From Bactericera cockerelli (taxonomy: Eukaryota; Arthropoda; Insecta; Hemiptera; Triozidae): 64,000 nt of DNA. The stretch covers positions 20,528,931 through 20,592,930 of the forward strand of contig CM044964.1 of assembly GCA_024516035.1 (NCBI GenBank), read 5' to 3'. Position numbers and translations under genes: made by a program. Positions 1-12,694 of the stretch are shown here, in pieces (position 1 is the first letter of the stretch; every line of letters starts with the position of its first letter). The notes beneath the pieces were generated by a model. That model was not told where the DNA came from and did not search any database. It saw only the letters and a program-made list of their open reading frames with translations.

Positions 1-55
1 CTAGAACATGGAGGGTAAAACCTCCATTGTAATTTTTATCATATGACCATGAATT
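1..55 (+). repeat. SINE tail fragment
   Basis: The stretch around GGAGGGTAAAAC followed by ATATGACCATG matches the body/tail shared by the SINEs found elsewhere in the window (compare 35506-35540). It is short and diverged, and the rest may lie left of the window. Confidence 0.45.
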
Positions 56-105
56 TGTAAGTAACATAACATTCTCTCATAGTCGTTTCCATGTCAATTT
101 CACAG

Positions 106-746
106 GAAAAGCCCACTACCACTTCCATCATTAGCTACAAATGTACTGAATGCTCAGCTCTTGACCAAGTGGAAATGTTGTGTGAGCATTGTGCGCGTCA
201 TTTCTGCGTGGCACATCGCTTCCACAACTGCCACCAAGTGGAAACTAGCAGGAGGAAGCAGCTGAGAGAGCAGTGGAAAGTTCCGAAAGAGCAATTCAAG
301 CAGGCAAAACTTGCAGCTGATAAACAGGTTGGGTTTTTTTTTTAAGTTTCTTACAAAAAAAGGTTTGATTTTGATTTTTTACTGTAATGCAGATATTATT
401 TACATAAATAAAATTTGTTCAACTTTGTTTACAATAGATATTTCTTCTGCCAATTAGAACTAAAGAATCCCATTATTCCAGCACATCACATTGCTCATGT
501 GAAGGAGTTCTCCATTTTGAATATGAAAATTTCTTAAAGAGAATTGCAATTGTTTTATCTGAAAAATGGAAGAAGCCATATAGACATATTTTAAAATGGG
601 CAAAAGTTAGAACACAAATTGTAATCATAAGAGCTGTATCTCTCCGAGTTCGAGGCACAAGACGGATCCCTACACAACCTGGATTACCAGACTTGCACCT
701 TAACCATCACCATTAGGTGATAAAATTGTTTTTACATTTTCATTTT

Positions 747-788
<42 letters not shown>

Positions 789-1302
789 ACAGATCGAAGC
801 CAAACTTTCTCGCGCCGAAATCGCACCCGAAAGCCGCCCCCTCGCCCTCAAGTTGCGGCTCATGAAGTTGAAAGCCAAAGCCGCGGGGGACCACAGGGTG
901 CCGCCCGTGGACCGCATCTATTTCAACTGCGTCTCTCCCAAACACCGAGCCTCCTCCGAGAACTCAACATCGGGGGGGAAGCAAGACAGTGTCCCGCACA
1001 ATCCTTCCTCCACAACGCAAATCCCTTGCAAACCCGTCTACGTGAGCCGTTTCTGGTCGGTCGGGAAGTGTCTCGACACAATTGCCGCCCAGTTGAAAGT
1101 CTTCAACGATAATAAAACCGGTGGACCGGCCAAGCTGAGGCTGTACAAGCAAGATGGTACCCGAGTGGATAAGGGGGATTTGAGTGTGATTCTGGATGTG
1201 CTACTCAAGGAGGAGAGAGTTTACAGTGGAGAGAATTTGATTCTGGAGAGGGGTGATGTGGAGAGATTGAGCGGGAAGTTGGATTATAATTTTGTGGTGT
1301 GA
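106..1302 (+). CDS. ZFAND1: AN1-type zinc finger protein, ZFAND1-like (5' end missing)
   Basis: Two exons are visible: 106-327, after a TTTCACAG acceptor, and 793-1302, after TTAATTACAG. The donor is CAG|GTTGGG at 328 and both junctions are phase 0. Exon one encodes an AN1 zinc finger (CTECSALD, CEHCARHFCVAHR, HNCHQ). Exon two encodes the C-terminal ubiquitin-like region (RFWSVGKCLDTIAAQL, then GENLILE) and ends at TGA 1300-1302. ZFAND1 proteins usually have two AN1 fingers. The second is seen here, so the first should lie left of the window. The ATG at 91 is probably not the start because it sits in the polypyrimidine tract just before the acceptor. In human cells ZFAND1 brings the proteasome and p97 to stress granules; that role is known for the family, not shown here. 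A poly-T tract (about 749-784) precedes the second acceptor. A polyadenylation signal follows at 1435. Confidence 0.88.
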
Positions 1303-1434
1303 CTCGATAAGTTTTGGTACCATGTCAGTTCGTACTCACCAAGTCTTAAGATTTGTTTTTTTCTCCCTCTCATTTGGTCATAATTAGAGGATGTGTGACA
1401 CACACGCACGCACAAATATTAAATGATCCTTTCC

Positions 1435-1440
1435 AATAAA
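1435..1440 (+). terminator. Polyadenylation signal of ZFAND1
   Basis: Canonical AATAAA 133 bases after the stop codon, followed by AT-rich sequence. Confidence 0.6.
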
Positions 1441-3044
1441 TTATTATGATGAACCAGAAATTCTTCAATATGTATTTATTTTAAGTGTCTTTTAAATATT
1501 TGAAAATGAAAAATTGAAGAAAAAAACTTTTCTTGCTTTTGAATTGAAGTGAGGAGAAAGTCTATTAAAAAATAAATTACCCAAAGATATGTTTTGATAC
1601 TAAAATCAGCATTTATTTATTTATTTTTAACGTTAAATTTTCAACAATATTTTAGATGAAACACTTCTTAAGTAGTGATTTTTTAGAGAAAGTATTTTAT
1701 CTAATTACAATTACGGAGTGTTTGATCTTACAATCTAATATAATTAGAAAAGTGGTATTGAAAGATAATAGTAATAATAATAACGAAATTGTTTGACGGA
1801 CATTTGAGCTAAATTTAAATATCTAAAACAACATAATATATGGCAAAGCAAAAAGAAATTAAAGAAGAAGATGAAGTGCCCGGCTGCATTGGTTTCTTTA
1901 ATGTTCATTGTGTGTTGTTTTTTTTTTTTCTTTCTTCAAGTAAGTACCTAGGTACTAATTGAAATTAAAAGCTAAGCGAAGAAAGAGAGAGAAACAGAAC
2001 ATTATAGACTTTAAACGTAAAAAATCTGAGTGTGTATCTTTGGCCAAGATTGACATTTATTTGAAAATTGTCATGAAATACATTCAATTGACGGGACAAT
2101 AATAATTATTTTCAATTTTCTTTATGTTTTTCTTTTTCTTGCAAGATCAATGTCAGTCATTCCGTGAAAAACCTAGCTTAAACGGTAGGATATAATTTTC
2201 TATTTAATTCAGATGTTAAGGGAAAAGTAGAGAGAAAACATTAGGCAAAGACAATTTTTTTCACAAAGTTTTTTAGTACATTTGAATGAAATCATTTCCA
2301 CAATGGTATGTTGAAATTGTTTCAAACAGTAGAGTAGAGAGAGATGATTTTTTTGACTTCTAAAGGCGTTTAGTTGGGGACAAAAAATTATTTTATAGTA
2401 GTATTAGATACTGGAGCTTTTAAATCTAAACTAACTCAAGGTATTAATAGTATTAGTAAATATATGGTTCTATAATTAATATACTTTAGTTTGAAGTATA
2501 TGTTCTACTCAAAAAGTTCTAATATTATTTTTTTTTAAGAGAAACTTTCCAAATTGAAACACGTCATGTATCTAATACAAAGAGATATTTAATATAAACA
2601 TCTTAATTACATTGGAATCAAGATGGTTAGTGCGTGATAAAAACCCTGGTTGCAGTGGGTGTTGAATTTGAAGAGTAAGCAGAATATGGTAAGGGTAATA
2701 ATAATATTATATTACTTCCGAGAAATTTCTAATATTAGAAATCGGAGGTATTGTGTTCGTTTTTGTAAAAAAGAAATATTTTTTTGCTCCGATTTCAATT
2801 ACTTTCATATTTCTGGACGTTTCATAACCTCATGAGCAACTTTTTTTAATTGTGTGTTGCGCGTAGCAACTGAATACTTAGAGGAGCAAGGACTCTGATT
2901 GTTAAGTCTCCTCTATAAATAAATATCAATAAAAAAAAATCATTTATTTATTGCCGCTAACATAGCACATATGTAGGTCACTGCGAGAAACACAATGACG
3001 ATGGCATGAAAACAAGCAGTACCACCTTTTAACGAGCCATCTCT
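1441..3044. other. Intergenic DNA between convergent ZFAND1 and SUCLA2
   Basis: AT-rich, with no coding signal on either strand. About 2700-2860 is a relic of the TTAA-flanked element seen whole at 26950-27969 (shared ATTACTTCCGA and TTTCTAATATTAGAAA palindrome). TTTATT at 2943-2952 reads AATAAA on the minus strand and could serve the SUCLA2 transcript. Confidence 0.5.
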
Positions 3045-3282
3045 TTTTTTTTTTTTTTTGTTTTTTTGGATTTAACGTCGCTTTCAACTGCATAGTCATA
3101 TCAGGACGGGGGTGTTGCTCTCCATTCGCACGAGACTTACAAACCTGTTACACTTAACCACATTAACCTCACCCAGCCTGGGTTAGGCCGGAATGCCAGC
3201 CGAAGTATTAACCTTGCTTGACGTTGCTTAGCTTCAGTGATCTTACGAGAACCGGTGCATTCAACGCGCCATCGACGCTGGC
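3045..3282 (-). repeat. 5S-headed SINE, diverged copy
   Basis: On the minus strand it begins with GCCAGCGTCGATGGCG, continues with the 5S-like AATGCACCGGTTCTCG and the shared SINE body, and ends at GACGTTAAA plus a poly-A tract (T-run at about 3046-3068 on the plus strand). It lies in the 3' region of SUCLA2, so it may be part of that 3'UTR. Confidence 0.7.
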
Positions 3283-3609
3283 GAGACATCCTTAATTTTC
3301 GGGTGGGAGAATTAACAACATTTCAAAATTTCGTAAGCCAATAGATAGCAGGCAGGTGTGTTGGTGGCAATACAGAGAGGTATTATAGGTAACCGCAAAA
3401 ATCAACAGGCTTGACAGCATAACCTCTTTGCGCCCAACACCAATTTTTGTTTTGTAGTACAAAGTGACCGGTGGCCTCGCCCGAGGACAAACATTTTATG
3501 CTACTTGGTAGTATAAATTTTTAGCTTGGGCACTTAGGACTATAAAATAAATGTCCTCTCACGATGACATTGGGCGCGAAGAGGATAACAGATGCTAAGG
3601 CTGCCAAAT

Positions 3610-6600
3610 TTAGAGGGGGATTTCGAAGTTGACATCAAGTTTGGCGGCTCGGGCCAGGCCGACAATGCTGGACAGTTTGACGGCTAGTCTGGCGGCTTCG
3701 TCCAAGTTATCGCACGGGAGAATCTTCATTGCCGCGGAAGCGATGAGCACTTTGGCGTCATCGACGTTCGTGCCCTGTGGGAGGAAGTAAGAGAAGAGAG
3801 AGCATTGAGTAGGGAAAGAACATTTAATAAACTCGTTTTGCTGTTCGGATCAACAAATTGTTTTTGTTTCTCCGTCTTGTGCATCTCATTAGATGAGCTA
3901 CTTTTTGTTTTTTAAAAGGTTGAGTACCGAATTTCAGTCTCACATTTTTCAATAAAGTAAGTTTTTGCATGCCTAACACGGCGACTACAATCAAAGTTTA
4001 CAAGTTCAAGAAGTTTTGTGCAATTGTCTTATATGGGGAAAACAAGTACTAAGTCATGACTTTAGAACTGGATTTTGTCTACTAATTTCGCCCCAAATTA
4101 CCTCGAGTCTACAGATGATAGAACCCCATATGGGGAAAACCAGTGTACTCTGTCTTATATTGGGGAAAAAAAGTGCTAAATCATGACTTAAGAACTCGAT
4201 TTTGTCTACTAATTTCGCCCCAAATTACCTGGAGTCTACAGATGATAGAACCCCAAATGGGGAAAACCTGTATACTGTCTTATATTCGGGGAAAAAAAAG
4301 TGCTAAGTCATGACTTAAGAACTCGATTTTGTCTACTAATTTCGCCCCAAATTACCTGGAGTCTACAGATGATAGAACCCCATATGGGGAAAACCAGTGT
4401 ACTCTGTCTTATATTGGGAAAGAAAAGTGCTAAGTCATGACTTAAGAACTCGATTTTGTCTACTAATTTCGCCCCAAATTACCTGGAGTCTACAGATGAT
4501 AGAACCCCATATGGGGAAAACCAGTATACTGTCTTATATTGGGGGCAAAAAAGTGCTAAGTCATGACTTAGGAATTCGATTTTGTCGTTTCGACCTGAAT
4601 TACCTCGAGTCTACAGATGATAGAACCCCATATGGGGAAAACCAGTGTACGGTCTTATATTGGGTAAAAAAAGTGCTAAGTCATGATTTAAGAACTCGAT
4701 TTTGTCGTTTCGACCTGAATTACCTGGAGTCTACAGATGATAGGAATCTTCAGGTTGAGTTCCTGGGCCGCAGCTATGATACCTTCGGCTATGACGTCAC
4801 ATCTCATGATACCTCCGAAGATGTTGACCATGATAGCGCACACCTTGGGGTCAGCGGTGATGATCTTGAACGCTTCTTTGACCTGGAGAGACAGGTTTTA
4901 TTTATAAATAATAAAAATTAGAATTCCATAGTTATAATAATAATTATCATTATAATTCCATAAATAGAATAGAATTTTGTATATTTGTTTAAAGTGTATT
5001 CCAAAATAGAAATGGTTAGACCATTTGGGAAAGAAATTGATTGAAATTACGGGTGATCCCCGTTCCAATCATTTTCTTTACCAAAAAATTGGTCTAGCCA
5101 TTCAAAGAGGAAATGCTTCTTGCATCCTCGGTTCCCTTCCGGAAGAACGGTCCCTGGGACAAGTTTTTTTTTATACAAAAAAAAAAAAAAATATAACATG
5201 AATTATACTTCTTAAAAAACAGTTGCAAGCAACCTATAACATTATAACACACTAAGATATAAACAGATTAAACAGTTTTAGAAAACAATAAATCTAATAA
5301 TAATAATTCCGAGTCTATGTGATAGGCACACATACAGGGTGGACCAAAAAAACGTTTACACCCGTTAATGGTAGATTACTGACGACATTTCCAGGCCGGA
5401 TCTGCAATCCGTTTTTTCGGATTCGCCTTCGTAACTGCACAAAGTGATTTTTTGCAACTTTCCGAAAAAGTCCGACTTTGGCTTATTCTTCAGGTCAGTA
5501 CTTTTTTCCTGTTTAAGATGAGTTGATTCTGAACAATTTTGCAGAAAGCCAACAAAATTTCGATGTTTCTAGCTACACTACTTTGTTTTTTACGATTTGG
5601 TTTGTCATATTTTTTTACACTTGAACAGAAAAAAACACCCAAAAAAACTTTTTTACTAAATAAAACACTTGACATTTGTCCGAACAAATTTTGGCACAGA
5701 CATGGGCAAGTTTGATAAAAGTTGGCGGCCGCCCCGAGGATGCTAAAAAATAATTTTACGATTTTTTATCACGTGATCTTCTGGGAAAAATTATTAGATG
5801 TTTGCCAAAAACTCTTCAAAAATCCTAAGAGTTTTCTAGCTGTAGACTGTGTAAGGACGTCTTGTATTGTTTTCAAAAATTGTTTACATTGCTTTTTTTG
5901 AATACCGCGGTCTCACATGCCTCATCAGCCAGTTTAGGAAAATTCAAATAACAACTTTCGTTCTTTTCTGATTGTCAGCGGTGTTAGCTAGATGTGGTAG
6001 TGCTGAGAGCGTTAGTCGCATGACCGAGGTTCAATTCTCGGCGGTCAATATTTTTTTAATTTTCAAAAAAATCTGATGGAATATTTTATTTATACCTGTA
6101 TCTGACCTGTTGTAACACCAACAACTTATGGTTTTTTTTGGGGGGTAATACCATCTGTAAATTGAATTATATCAGATACTATTGGTATCACAATACACAT
6201 AATTATTATTCATGTAAGCCCTGAGAGACTGCCTTGATAATGCAAGGATGGTTTTTCTTATGCTTCCCTACGAGAGAAAAAAAAAACTAGCGAATTTTCC
6301 AAACGAAAATAGAGTTTATGAAATAAATCCAGGTAAATATGTAGGTAGGTTCTTCTATCATAAACAATACTAATTAAATAACAAATATTTACCGATTGTC
6401 CACTCTTAATAGAAGTCTTGAAAAAAACAAGATAATATTTTGTAAAATTAATAAACTTTTGCAGTCTTTATTATGTTTTATACTATTTTGATATAAACAA
6501 AAAGTTATTTAAAAAAACATTTTGTGTTAGTATGTTCAATGAGAAACGATTAGACTCGCACGATTAGCTCAGTGGTAAGCTAGTCCACCCGGTCCGAACG

Positions 6601-6790
6601 CCAGAGCCAGCAAAAAATTCATGACTACAAAATAAAAAAGACTGTTGCCATTTTTTATTTAGCCATAGTACACACTATGGATTCTCCTCACACAATTTTT
6701 TGAAACCAATGGTGACTTTAGTACCTTAGTTCTAACTCAGAACTGTCCCTCTACCTTATTCTTGCCTTTCTCTGTCTCTCTTTCGCTCTT

Positions 6791-6879
<89 letters not shown>

Positions 6880-9362
6880 CCCCTTCTCAATTCCCTTAGA
6901 GGAACTGTTGGAAGTGGCGTCCACCTTCCTGGATGCAAAGGTTGAACCTCTTCATCATGTTCCGTCGAATGTTGCGGAAGATTCCAGGTTTTTCTGTCAG
7001 GTGATCAGGTCATCGAATCCAACAGGATTCTTGCTACCAGATTTCGTAAACTATGTTTTTCACGTGATCCCAAATGTTCCTGTTGGCAACTCCATATGCT
7101 AAATGCGTATCTGCCATTTCAGCATCCGAATTATAATAATGTAACTTGTAAAAAAACTCAAGAAGTTTAAAGATAATATTTCATAGAATGCAGAAAAGTA
7201 TGCTTGAAAACTATCATCGAGAAACAAACAATCATTCATTTGACTGGCCTTTAATTAATTAATTCCAGGGAAAATAATTATCAGACATAAATAGCTAATT
7301 ACTCTTTGAGTACAAGACGACCCTACACGGTCAACACTTTTAAGATTTTGAACACCATTTTTTGAGACTTACCTGGTTTGTTTACCCAGAAGATCACGTG
7401 ATAAAAAATCGTAAAATTATTTTTTAGCATCCTTGAGTTGGCCGCCAACTTTTATCAAACTTGCCCATGTCTGTGCCAAAATTTGCTCGGGCAAATCTTG
7501 AGTGTTTCAAAGTGTAAAAAATTTACATGAGAATTTTTTTTCTATTCAGGTGTCAAAAAAGATGCCAAACCAAACCGTAAAAAACAAAGTAGTGTAGTTA
7601 GAAACATCGAAATTTTGTTGGCTTTCTGCAGAAATGTTCAGAATCAACTCATCTTAAACAGGAAAAAAGTTCTGACCTGAAGAATAAGCCAAAGTTGGAC
7701 TTTTTCAGAAAGTTGCAAAAAATCACTTTGTGCAGTTATAAAGGCGAATCCGAAAAAACGGATTGCAGATCCGTCCTATAAATGTCGTCAGTAATCTACC
7801 ATTAACGGGTGTAAACGTTTTTTTGGTCCACCCTGTATATCACAGTGGTGAGAGAATTATATGGATGCCCAGATAATTATGTATAATGTCTAGGCTCCTT
7901 TCATGTCCATTGATAATATTCTATTTTAATGTGTTGTTTTTGAGTTGTACCAGCTGGGAATAGTACCAGCAACCCACAATAACCTCGCCCAGCCTGGACT
8001 AGGTTGGGAATGCCACGCTCAAGTGTTTTTCACTCCAGAGGGAACAGATTTGTGAGAAAATTCTGCCCAATCCAGGGATCAAACTCAGGATCTCTGGACC
8101 ACGGGTATTAACGCGCTAGTCGAAAAAGCCCTAAATGTTTCAGAGTACTAAAAGTACAAAATTTGACTGAGGAACGAAGAGGACACGGAAAGTAAGTAAG
8201 TACCTTGTACAGAGGTAAATTGGGCCTTATTGTAATTCGTTCTCTAATACAGTCCAATATATAGATAATAAAAATAATAATAATAAAAAAAAAGATTATA
8301 CAGTTTTTATTTATTTTATTTCTCTTCATTTTATAAATAAAACAATGCATTCATTTCTTCAGAAGGCAATGCTGACAACACACTGGCAGCATTGCCCCTC
8401 TGAATCGCCAAACTTATTTTCTCTGTTAAATAGCTCTTTGATCTTGGGTCTCCAGTTTTATCAATCATTTTCTTCCCAATTGTCCTTATCCATTCTTTTC
8501 CTTCCTTACACCAAACTCCCATCGTCTCAACAGCCATCACAACTAAATCAAACCCTCTTGCTTTTTATGTCTGAATATAATAATCTCTTTACCTGAGTGG
8601 CAGTGGCACCACCTCCAACATCCAAGAAGTTGGCGGGCTCTCCCCCGTGCAGCTTGATAATATCCATCGTGGCCATGGCTAGACCTGCACCATTCACTAA
8701 ACACCCGATGGTACCTGAGAATTGTTCAAATGAATGAATCAATGTGTTTCTTTGTGTTACTATATCACAATTTTAGTGGGCAGTTGAGAATTATAGGACT
8801 TTTCCATATCTTTATTATTCTAATATCATATTTTTGCTTTAATTTCGCCACTGGTTGCTGCTCATTTTTTATTATTATTATTATTATGATAAATATACAA
8901 CATTACAAATAATAAAGGAACTAAATGTAACAATACAAGCATAAATATACATATAAGTTTCATTAATCCATACAATAGGATAATAATTTTCATAAAACAA
9001 ATTCTTATAATGACAAGCTCAAAAGCGGCGAAATTATGGGCAGCTACTCATCGAAAAAATTTTTTTCAAGAGGTATGAGTGAACCCCGAAGAATTGTTTA
9101 AATTAGAATTAGGCCAGTTCAAGAATAAGTTGTAGAGTGCGCGAGAGGGTAAGATAATGAGGGGAATGATGATATCCAGCCAACTTCATTTCAAAGTTGG
9201 CTCGTCCTGAACCACAAATTTCTATGTGTAATGAACCATTGCACATTGTGAGGATTTGGACTCTTCTTTGTAAGCCATTAAATTTTGGCTTATATATTTT
9301 AAAATGACTTGTTTAAAAGGTCCGACCTGTAACGGCTATTTCGTGACTGTGAAAGATACTTT

Positions 9363-9398
<36 letters not shown>

Positions 9399-12300
9399 AT
9401 TGTTCAATAAATTAGATATTTTAAACAAAAAGAATTACTTAATGGTTTAGCAGTTCAAGTCCAATAAAATGAAACTTTTCAAACAGTTCTTCTAATATAT
9501 TCTTTTTTTTTTCACCAATGTTTTTCCCTAGCTTCTTTTGGCTTACCGTCAAGAGCTATATAGTTGAGTGAGTGTTTGGCAGCCTCCACCTCCTTAGCAT
9601 CTTCCTGAGTCCAATCCCTCAAGGCAAATAGCTCCTTTTGACGGAACTCTGCATTGTCATCAAACCTGGAATAGAATATCATTAAATTGAGTAATACCAC
9701 TTTACTAAAGGTTTCTTTTTTAATTAGTAAATATAAGCCATATTTATTTATTTTTAATCAATAAATATTGCTCCTCCATCTTCATACAGCAAACTTCAAA
9801 CTAATTTTGAAACTATTAATTGTAAATAATGAATGTAATTTTTATTTGCATTATAATATCACAACTTTTATGCATACACAGCAATAGCATTCTAGATAAA
9901 TAATTTAACTTCTAGATAAATAATTTAACTAATGACTGCATTGATTGCTTGTAATGCTGCCAAACAAAGATGAGCCACTCATTTTTCCTCATGGAGTACT
10001 AAGCTCTATCATTTGACTGAAGAAAACTGGTTTGATTAATTAATCAATACATCTACTTGATCAAAAAAAGAAGAGAAAATACAATACTTTCCTTATAATA
10101 GGATAAGGAAAGTAAAAAAAAGACTGGTCATCATAATTTCTTTACCTCAAAAATAATTAAAAAAAAAAAATAAAAAAAAATCATGTTGTAAGTACATAAT
10201 AAAAAGTAAAAAATCTTGTACAGTCTACCTCATCTTGGCATCCAGTCCAAAATAGCTTCCACTGGCATCTTCAGCGTAGGGGTTGATTTCAATAAGTGAT
10301 GCATCCTTGCTAATGAACAGGTTGTACATCTTAATGAGCATCTCAGCAGTTAAGTCTCTCTTATCCTTGAGACCGACAGCATCTGCCACTTTCAATGCTT
10401 GTTCCTTGGTGATTCCTACGTGAAATAGTAAGTATTTGATTACAGAACAAAGGCTCAGAATACAGAAGAAAAATATTCTAATCGATTTATACAAATGTAC
10501 ACCTTAACGAGCAGTAACTCCTTTTTGCATGTAATTATTTATACTGCAGAATTTTCTTGTGTTGTGCTGTAGGTTTATATAATTTGTCAAAAGAGAATGA
10601 TGCCACAGTTTTTTTCAGTAGGTTAGAAAAACAAAATCAATTTTCTTGTATTTTTCAATGAATAATTTTATTGTGTTATTTTCAGGTTTCCATGACCTAT
10701 TTTTTTTTTTTTAGTTTGTCTATGACTACCACCATTTTATAAACATTCCTAGAAAAAGAACCTTTTTTTTATTAGAATTATAAGTTCTGGGTTCAAATTT
10801 TTCTCAAGCAAGACATTTTTAGTTTGCTGAATGGTGTTATAAATTAGCTGTCTATTTTCTTTTTTTTTCAATTAAAAATAGACCAGGTTCTCACCAACAG
10901 TGATATCCACAGGCTCGTATAGAATGGCCTGGGGGTTCTCCGCAGCTACCTCCTCAATATTAACTCCTCCCTGGCTGGAGGCTATCAACACAGGACCAGC
11001 AAACGACCGCTCCATCATGAATGCAAAATAGTACTCCTTTCGCGGGAACTTGCGTTCAGTCACCATCACAGCATTGCAGATACGTCCCTTCTCACCAGTT
11101 TGTTTGGTGATCAGGTAGTCACCAATCATCTGACCAGCAAGTTCTTCAGCTTCTTCAGGTCTGAAAATAAGTAGAAGAATATTAATATTGAAGTGCTGTG
11201 GGTTTAATGGATTAGTGTGTTATAAGTTATAATTATAATACATAAAATAACAGTGTTAGTACAAAATAGTTCCTTTGGATATTTAAGCACATTTCTATGC
11301 CTTTTGCAGCTCACCCTATAGTACTTTTTCATAATTTGATGTGAGACAAATCTTCATTAGGATTTGTATGGCTATTTTCATCTTCATTTTTAATCAAATT
11401 GAAACCTTTCAAAGTCTATGAGCTAGCTCAACTGGAATTTTTAACACTCCTATCAAGAAGTATTTTTTTATTTATTACATATTTTAATGTACCTACTCTA
11501 TTATATGAACTTACGTAAACACCATTCTCACTCCACCCTTGAGACCTCCCTTAAAGGCACCTTTGCCTCGACCTCCAGCCAGAACCTGGGCTTTGAGCAC
11601 AATATCCTTCACATTGAGCTCCCTGGCAATTTTCCCAGCTTCCTGTTTGGTCTTGGCAACTCCAAATGGAGGCACAGGGATGCCGGCTGACTTCAGGAGT
11701 GTGTAGGAGACGTGCTCATGTACGTTGAGGTTACGTTTCTGCTGTTGGCTCCATGATGGAGCACTGGCAGCAGATAGTGCCTGAATAGGGAGAAGAAAAT
11801 AACATGTTAAAATAATAAGTTTTGATTTGACAGAAATTCATTTGGGTGAAGTTCAATTTAACTATGAAATACTCAAACATGTCTTATATGTTTCAATGAT
11901 TCCATCACATGATACATTGTTAATTAGTACAAATACAAATATAACAATTTCAAACATTTTCTTTCATTTACAGATTTTTTCTTTTTGTTTTGAATAGATA
12001 AAAATGAATAGAAATCCTTTAATTTTTATTAAATTTTATTTATCTCAAGCTAGACTTTCTTTTTTAATTAATTTTAGACCACATTATTTTCTATGACCAA
12101 GCTGGTGTACCTAGAAAGATAATAGATTAAAATAGGTAACCTAATGAAGGAAATATGATCACTAAAGAGTGGATTGTCTCACAGAAGAATAGATTTGTAA
12201 CCTAATATATTAATGGTCTTGTACATTTTACTCTACAGTCTAGTTTTTAAAAGGTCATAATTTGAACCTGATTTTGCAGGTACACCGAAAAATCAAATCA

Positions 12301-12694
12301 TCTCAGTGCAGGCTTGAGAGGCTAAGGTACATTAAATATATTCTTATCTAAGGAGTCGCTGTACTATTTATCAAAAGAATGTTTTCTTTGACCAATCCCT
12401 ATCAATACATATCATTGATAAAGGCAGAGACAGGAAATTGTATACATAAGTGTGGATGTAAAATAAAATTGACATCCATGAATACAAAGGTCATTTAGTT
12501 AAAAATTAACACAACTGTGCAGTAAGGTGAATTGTTTGGTAAGTTGCCAAAAAAAAATACACTGTCCATTTGCCCTGACCATACTTTACAAGAGAGTAGT
12601 CTGCAAGGCAGTACAAGATTTTTTAGTCACTTACCTTAAGGGAGGTGTTTTTGGCTACATTCTCCAAAGCTGAAACGCTCCTACCCAACATCAT
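3610..12694 (-). CDS. SUCLA2: Succinyl-CoA ligase [ADP-forming] subunit beta, mitochondrial
   Basis: Eight exons, all with GT-AG junctions in phase: 12635-12694, 11515-11780, 10895-11160, 10229-10415, 9547-9665, 8593-8714, 4724-4882 and 3610-3774. The total is 1344 nt, or 447 residues, near the usual length. The start [13 protein letters not shown] looks like a mitochondrial presequence. The ATP-grasp domain follows ([12 protein letters not shown] at about residues 83-94; [20 protein letters not shown]). The CoA-ligase domain starts near residue 301 ([28 protein letters not shown]) and ends [23 protein letters not shown] and DWTQED favour the ADP-forming over the GDP-forming paralogue. The enzyme pairs with the alpha subunit in the TCA cycle. 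The 3.7-kb intron (4883-8592) holds a long-inverted-repeat transposon and other relics. The donor of exon 7 is embedded in a minisatellite (4020-4760). Confidence 0.95.
4020..4760. repeat. Minisatellite of 120-128 bp units carrying copies of a SUCLA2 splice donor
   Basis: Six units have their landmark (ACCTSGAGTCTACAGATGAT) at about 4100, 4226, 4352, 4480, 4601 and 4722. The unit nearest the gene contains the real 3' end of SUCLA2 exon 7. On the minus strand every unit carries about 19 nt of exon end (TATCATCTGTAGACTCCAG, or the CTCGAG variant) followed by GTAATT. The five extra copies lie downstream in the intron. Confidence 0.9.
5010..5180 (+). pseudogene. Relic of a mobile-element ORF with a QRGNA-type C-terminus
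   Basis: The plus strand reads [12 protein letters not shown], then [15 protein letters not shown], then ILGSLPEE. The same domain is found at 8331-8540 on the other strand. Such short peptides recur in invertebrate genomes and behave like the C-terminus of a transposable-element protein, but I cannot name the element class. There is no start and no complete ORF. Confidence 0.5.
5335..7835. mobile_element. Non-autonomous Tc1/mariner-type element with about 450-bp terminal inverted repeats
   Basis: The element begins CAGGGTGGACCAAAAAAACG and ends with the reverse complement of the same sequence. A TA dinucleotide flanks each side (5333-5334 and 7836-7837), as expected for Tc1/mariner insertion. 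The arms run about 5335-5787 and 7387-7835 and match closely. No transposase is recognisable inside. The interior holds a CT microsatellite (6796-6877) and tRNA-like scraps near 6000-6050 and 6560-6600. It sits in the large SUCLA2 intron. Confidence 0.85.
6796..6877. repeat. (CT)n microsatellite
   Basis: A near-pure CT run with one TTCTC interruption, inside the transposon at 5335-7835. Long Arg-Glu reading frames over it are artefacts of the repeat. Confidence 0.95.
7945..8105 (-). repeat. SINE body fragment
   Basis: On the minus strand it carries the shared SINE body (GGCTGGGCGAGGTTATTGTG and the GCTGGTAC motif) with the head not recognisable. It lies in the SUCLA2 intron between the transposon and exon 6. 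Confidence 0.5.
8331..8540 (-). pseudogene. Second relic of the QRGNA-type mobile-element ORF
   Basis: The minus strand reads [15 protein letters not shown], then [13 protein letters not shown], then [12 protein letters not shown] and a stop at 8331. It is the same domain as 5010-5180 but extends further N-terminally. It lies 53 bases downstream of the SUCLA2 exon-6 donor and would be read only in retained-intron transcripts. Element class unknown. Confidence 0.5.

Noticed and set aside
6756..6938. Arg/Glu-rich ORF
   Set aside because: It is a translation of the CT microsatellite.
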